The notes under the pieces were generated by a model that was not told the DNA's origin, did no database searches, and worked only from the letters and a program-made list of their open reading frames with translations. Source: Hyalangium ruber (GTDB lineage Bacteria > Myxococcota > Myxococcia > Myxococcales > Myxococcaceae). From it: a stretch of DNA of 64,000 nt. How positions within the stretch are numbered: position 1 is the stretch's first letter; every line of letters starts with the position of its first letter. The position numbers and the translations under genes are program-made. Where the stretch lies: the NCBI RefSeq assembly GCF_034259325.1, contig NZ_JAXIVS010000010.1:310001-374000 (forward strand), read 5' to 3'. Shown in pieces: positions 60,809 to 64,000 of this stretch.

Positions 60809-62113
60809 ATGAGGATCGAGCGCATCGAGCTCAAGAACTTTCGCGGCTTCGAGTCGCGCACCTTGGAGCTCGCTCCATCGTTCAACATCCTCATCGGCGA
60901 CAACGGCACTGGAAAGACCGCCATCCTTGATGCGCTCTCCATTGGCGCGGGAGCCCTGTTCCTCGGGCTCGATGGGGCCTCCCCACCTGGTATCCACCGT
61001 CTCGATGTGCGCCGTGTCACTCACAAGCTGGGAGAGGTTCTCACCCTGGAGGCGGCCTACCCCGCGCAGATCACCTGCTCTGGCATCATCGGAGACAAGG
61101 CTCTCCAGTGGGCTCGAACCCTTGAAGGGCCGACCAAGCACACGACCCACGGGGGCGCGAGTGAGCTCGCTCGACTCGGTACCACCTGGAACAATCGGGT
61201 AAGGGCTGGGAAAGAGCTCACCCTTCCACTCATCTCGTACTACGGCACGGGCAGGCTGTGGCTCCAGCGGCGCGAGCGGCGCTCCACTTCCTCGGATGGT
61301 GCGCGCGTCCTGCGGCCTGGCTCCCGCTTCCGCGGCTATCGCGGCTGCCTCGACCCCAGCTCCGACCACAAGGGCTTTGTCTCCTGGTTCAAGACGATGG
61401 AGCTGATCCAGATCCAGAAAGGACAGGAGCTCGGAACGCTTGCCGCGGTGAAACAAGCGCTGAGCAAGTGTCTGCGCGGCTGGCGGGAGGTGCTCTACGA
61501 CTTCCGGCTCGGAGCACTGATCGCGAGAAACGAGAACACGCAACTTCCCTTCGAGATGCTCAGCGACGGCGTGCGCAACATCCTCGCCATGGTGGGGGAT
61601 ATCGCTTACCGGGCGGCCACCCTCAACCCGCACCTGCGCGAGGAGGCATCCTCGAAAACCCCCGGCATCGTCCTCATCGACGAGATCGATCTACACCTTC
61701 ATCCTCTCTGGCAACGTGAAGTCGTGGATGATCTGCGCGCTGTCTTCCCCGCCATCCAGTTCGTGGCGACAACGCACTCTCCCTTCATCATCCAGTCCCT
61801 TCGCAAGAACGAGCTCATCAACCTGGATGATGCCGCGAGGGAGACGCTCCCGAGCCGGAGTATCGAGGACATCGCCGAAGCGGTGATGGGGGTCGAGCTG
61901 CCCCAGCGCAGCCATCGACACCAGGAGATGATGGTGGCAGCGCGGGCCTATTATGAGGCGCTCGAGGAAGCCAAGAGCGCCAATGGCCGCAAGCTGGCGG
62001 CGCTCAAACGGAAGCTGGACGAGCTCTCCGCTCCGTTCAGCGATGATGTCGCGTACCACGCGTTCCTCGAGATGCAGCGGCGCGCCGCGAAGCTCCCAGG
62101 AGACAAGGGATGA
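60809..62113 (+). CDS. PtuA-like AAA ATPase (Septu-type defence)
   Basis: 434 aa SMC/ABC-like ATPase. N-terminal RIELKNFRGFESRTLEL and Walker A G30-D-N-G-T-G-K36-T; signature-like FEMLSDGVRNILAMVGDIAY; Walker B VLID291-E292-IDLHLHP; switch region ATTHSPFIIQSL. The C-terminal helical tail (EALEEAKSANGRKLAALKRK) is typical of OLD/PtuA-type defence ATPases. It overlaps the HNH gene by 4 nt (ATGA), the layout of Septu (PtuAB) systems and of the effector part of type I retrons; no reverse transcriptase is nearby. It likely senses phage invasion and controls the nuclease. Confidence 0.9.
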   Translation: MRIERIELKNFRGFESRTLELAPSFNILIGDNGTGKTAILDALSIGAGALFLGLDGASPPGIHRLDVRRVTHKLGEVLTLEAAYPAQITCSGIIGDKALQWARTLEGPTKHTTHGGASELARLGTTWNNRVRAGKELTLPLISYYGTGRLWLQRRERRSTSSDGARVLRPGSRFRGYRGCLDPSSDHKGFVSWFKTMELIQIQKGQELGTLAAVKQALSKCLRGWREVLYDFRLGALIARNENTQLPFEMLSDGVRNILAMVGDIAYRAATLNPHLREEASSKTPGIVLIDEIDLHLHPLWQREVVDDLRAVFPAIQFVATTHSPFIIQSLRKNELINLDDAARETLPSRSIEDIAEAVMGVELPQRSHRHQEMMVAARAYYEALEEAKSANGRKLAALKRKLDELSAPFSDDVAYHAFLEMQRRAAKLPGDKG

Positions 62114-62805
62114 GGCCCGTGGAGCGCGGGAGCTGGCCGCTGGATGCCCAGGGAACGCCCCGGGCCTTCGCGGAGTACGCCGAGGCACGAGGCGAGCTCA
62201 TCGCCCGGCTCGGTGAGTACTGTTCGTTCTGCGAGAGCCAGCTCAACGCGAGCCTGGCTGTCGAGCATGTCCTGCCCAAGAAGCCCAACCCACGCCGAGC
62301 GTTGGACTGGGACAACTTCTTGCTGGCTTGCGTGAACTGCAACAGCACCAAGGGCACCAAGCCTGTTCGCCGAGGGAAGCACTACTGGCCCGACCGCGAC
62401 AACACGGCGCGTGCGTTTACCTACAAGGCGGATGGAGTCGTGACACTGGCGCCGGGCCTGACGGGCCCCCAGCAAAAGGTCGCGAAACGCACGCTGGAGC
62501 TGACCGGGCTCCACAAGCTCCCGACGAAAGACCCCAAAGCCAGCGACCGGCGCTGGATGCATCGCCGCGATGCATGGGGACGCGCCGAACGCGCGCGAAC
62601 CTGCCTGGCGGCCTGCGACACGCCAGACATGAGGCAATGCATCATCGAGCAGGCGACCGCGCTCGGCTACTGGTCGATCTGGATGACCGTCTTCTCCGCG
62701 GACTCGGACATGCGCCAGCGGCTCATCGCCGCATTCACGGGAACCAGCGCCGGCTGCTTCGATATGCAGACCCAACCCGTCGCGCGCCCCAGCGGCGCTC
62801 TTTGA
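62110..62805 (+). CDS. PtuB-like HNH endonuclease (Septu-type defence)
   Basis: 231 aa. Zinc-finger HNH nuclease: C38-x2-C41 (YCSFCESQL), H53 in VEHVLPKKP, N69 in WDNFLL, C74-x2-C77 (CVNCNSTKG). The PKKPNP segment followed by the helix RALDWDNFLLACVNC is typical of the TIGR02646-type nucleases. The remaining residues contain a helical C-terminus. Translation is coupled with the PtuA-like gene, so both are expressed together; PtuB is the effector that cuts DNA or another nucleic acid when PtuA is triggered. End converges with the lipase gene, 18 nt away. Confidence 0.92.
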   Translation: MRPVERGSWPLDAQGTPRAFAEYAEARGELIARLGEYCSFCESQLNASLAVEHVLPKKPNPRRALDWDNFLLACVNCNSTKGTKPVRRGKHYWPDRDNTARAFTYKADGVVTLAPGLTGPQQKVAKRTLELTGLHKLPTKDPKASDRRWMHRRDAWGRAERARTCLAACDTPDMRQCIIEQATALGYWSIWMTVFSADSDMRQRLIAAFTGTSAGCFDMQTQPVARPSGAL

Positions 62806-62823
62806 GCTCGCAGGGACGAGGCT

Positions 62824-63714
62824 TCAGCGGACCTCGTGGTCGCGGATCATCGCCAACTGCGTCTCCGCCGTCAGGTTCTTCAGCCCCATGTGCCCGAACG
62901 GAAAGGTGCCGTACACCTTCTGCCCGTCCTGCCCCGGAATCGGCGAGGTGAACCCCGCCAGCCCCACCCCCACCACCTCGTCCGCGTTCGACCAGATGCT
63001 GTAGACGTGGTCGCCCTCGTCGTGCTCCACCGCGTTCAGGTCCTTGAGGATCTCCGAGCGCGGGTGCAGCCCGCTCGTCTTGTTCGTCGTCGGCACCAGG
63101 TCCCCCGTCATCATCGCCGCCGCCAGCCCGTGGTTCGCTCCCGCGATGCCCACGAACGTGTCCACGCTCCCCGTCAGCGCCTCGCCCAGGTCGTAGTTCT
63201 TGCGCGCGTATGGGTCGAACCCGTCTCCACCCTGGATCGCCTTGCGCGCCAGCGTCACCCCCATCGAGTGCCCCACCACGTCCACCTTCTCCGCGCCCGT
63301 GTACTCCTTCACCGCCTCGATGAACGCCCGCACCTCCGTCAGGTACTTCTCCGAGTGGTGCTGCTCCGAGGACTTCAACGGGTTCGCCGGCCCCCACGTC
63401 ATCGCGTACATCTCCGACGACTTGTAGCCCTGCTTCGAGAAGTGCTCGATGGAGCCCTTCCATCCCGCCGCGCTGTCCGAGTTGCCGTGGATGAAGATGA
63501 CCGGCTCCTTCGTCACCTTCTCTCCCGCGCTGCCCTTGCCCCCGAACGCCGGCACGTTCCCCTTGGCGAAGTCGTAGCCGCCGTAGCCGTTCTCGTGCAG
63601 CCACTTCTGGAAGTCGTTCGAGAAGCGCGACGCCTTCGACACGCTCACCTCATTCGACCGGCTCGTACGGGCGGTGGCGGAGGTGCTCGGCTGCTGGGTA
63701 ACGCGCGTCGTCAT
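62824..63714 (-). CDS. Lipase/esterase of the alpha/beta-hydrolase fold
   Basis: 296 aa from ATG 63714 (GGAG 6 nt upstream lies inside a start alternative at 63726). Motifs: FIHGNSDSAAGW (oxyanion HG), VVGHSMGVTLARKA (nucleophile Ser), GANHGL after it, TFPFGHMGLKNL (probable catalytic His). An N-terminal polar segment (TTRVTQQPSTSATARTSRSN) lacks a hydrophobic core, so it is not a Sec signal; similar leaderless lipases exist. The sequence HGNSD... and GHSMGV suggest the lipase class 2/LipB-type family. Substrate unknown. Confidence 0.85.
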   Translation of the reverse strand: MTTRVTQQPSTSATARTSRSNEVSVSKASRFSNDFQKWLHENGYGGYDFAKGNVPAFGGKGSAGEKVTKEPVIFIHGNSDSAAGWKGSIEHFSKQGYKSSEMYAMTWGPANPLKSSEQHHSEKYLTEVRAFIEAVKEYTGAEKVDVVGHSMGVTLARKAIQGGDGFDPYARKNYDLGEALTGSVDTFVGIAGANHGLAAAMMTGDLVPTTNKTSGLHPRSEILKDLNAVEHDEGDHVYSIWSNADEVVGVGLAGFTSPIPGQDGQKVYGTFPFGHMGLKNLTAETQLAMIRDHEVR

Positions 63715-63836
63715 GGCGGACTCCATAGGGGCTTAAGTCGGCTTACTGGTCACATTGTCTTACCTCCACCCCTGTGAGTTGCGTCGCCCCTGGCGTTTTC
63801 CTTTCTTGTCCTCCAAGGTATTGAAAAGACTGGGGC

Positions 63837-63971
63837 TCAGAGCGGCTGGACGCGCTCGGCCAGGCGCCCGGTGGACAGCAGCTCCCAGAATTCACCGGCT
63901 CGGCCTGCGCCCCGCTCGCGGATCCACCGCAGCGCATCCGGTCCGGCCAGCAAGGTGAGGCTCGAGCTCAT
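63837..63971 (-). CDS. Short or partial coding sequence at the right edge
   Basis: 44 codons from ATG 63971 ending in TGA (SSSLTLLAGPDALRWIRERG, then FWELLSTGRLAERVQPL). The frame is open to the right edge at 64000, so it may be the end of a longer protein whose main part is outside the window. Amino-acid use (Leu, Ala, Arg, Trp, Glu) and a codon pattern like the neighbours support coding. The family cannot be told. Confidence 0.4.
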   Translation of the reverse strand: MSSSLTLLAGPDALRWIRERGAGRAGEFWELLSTGRLAERVQPL

Positions 63972-64000
63972 TCGGGCGCGGGAGGTTATCAGCCTCCAAC

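Noticed and set aside
60690-61020. N-terminal extension of the alpha/beta-hydrolase
   Set aside because: Overlaps the PtuA-like gene in antisense, and the fold begins at ATG 60690 (MPHIRIHGAQ).

Overview
The window is a piece of a large, high-G+C genome that looks myxobacterial (Myxococcota, Cystobacterineae such as Archangium, Cystobacter or Stigmatella). The evidence is six Hanks-type Ser/Thr kinase genes in 64 kb (four with a membrane segment after the kinase domain), a DUF2381-type protein paired with one of them, many lipoproteins, multi-PAS histidine kinases, a MEDS-domain kinase and a golvesin-type C-terminal domain. No rRNA, tRNA, CRISPR array or insertion sequence was seen.

Left part (1-8.7 kb). 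A truncated nSTAND-TPR protein is followed on the same strand by a two-gene CBASS-like unit: a SAVED protein fused to a HExxH metallopeptidase-like domain, and a CD-NTase with a complete active site. Directly behind come an ECF-type sigma factor with a C-terminal extension, a cytoplasmic Ser/Thr kinase and a 59-aa hydrophilic protein, all co-directional. This block looks less G+C-rich than the core. A membrane kinase with a cysteine-containing external tail faces it on the minus strand.

Core part (8.7-30.4 kb). Mostly housekeeping and envelope genes: VOC protein, SDR, RDD membrane protein, membrane kinase, S8 protease, di-heme peroxidase-like lipoprotein, M24 peptidase, kelch lipoprotein, DUF2339-like membrane protein, sensor histidine kinase, and a degenerate kinase paired with a DUF2381 protein.

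Right part (30.6-64 kb). Four further conflict-type loci alternate with ordinary genes: McrBC with an EVE-like reader (30.7-34.6 kb); a translationally coupled SIR2-like protein and secreted-WD40/TM/STAND protein (40.3-46.6 kb); a three-domain nitrilase-fold/NB-ARC/TPR protein (54.4-57.6 kb); and a PtuAB (Septu)-like ATPase/HNH pair (60.8-62.8 kb). Between them lie lipoproteins, a MEDS histidine kinase, a tightly coupled histidine kinase/response regulator/hybrid kinase operon, a secreted amidase and hydrolases.

Most novel-looking points: (1) CD-NTase plus SAVED-metallopeptidase next to a sigma factor, recalling the CRISPR-linked SAVED-Lon/sigma (CalpL-T-S) logic; (2) the SIR2 / periplasmic-WD40-TM-STAND pair; (3) the nitrilase-STAND-TPR fusion with intact Glu-Lys-Cys triad; (4) two paralogous membrane kinases, 50 kb apart and each near a defence-like locus, that share a 30-bp palindrome-containing block upstream of their starts (25 of 30 positions identical).
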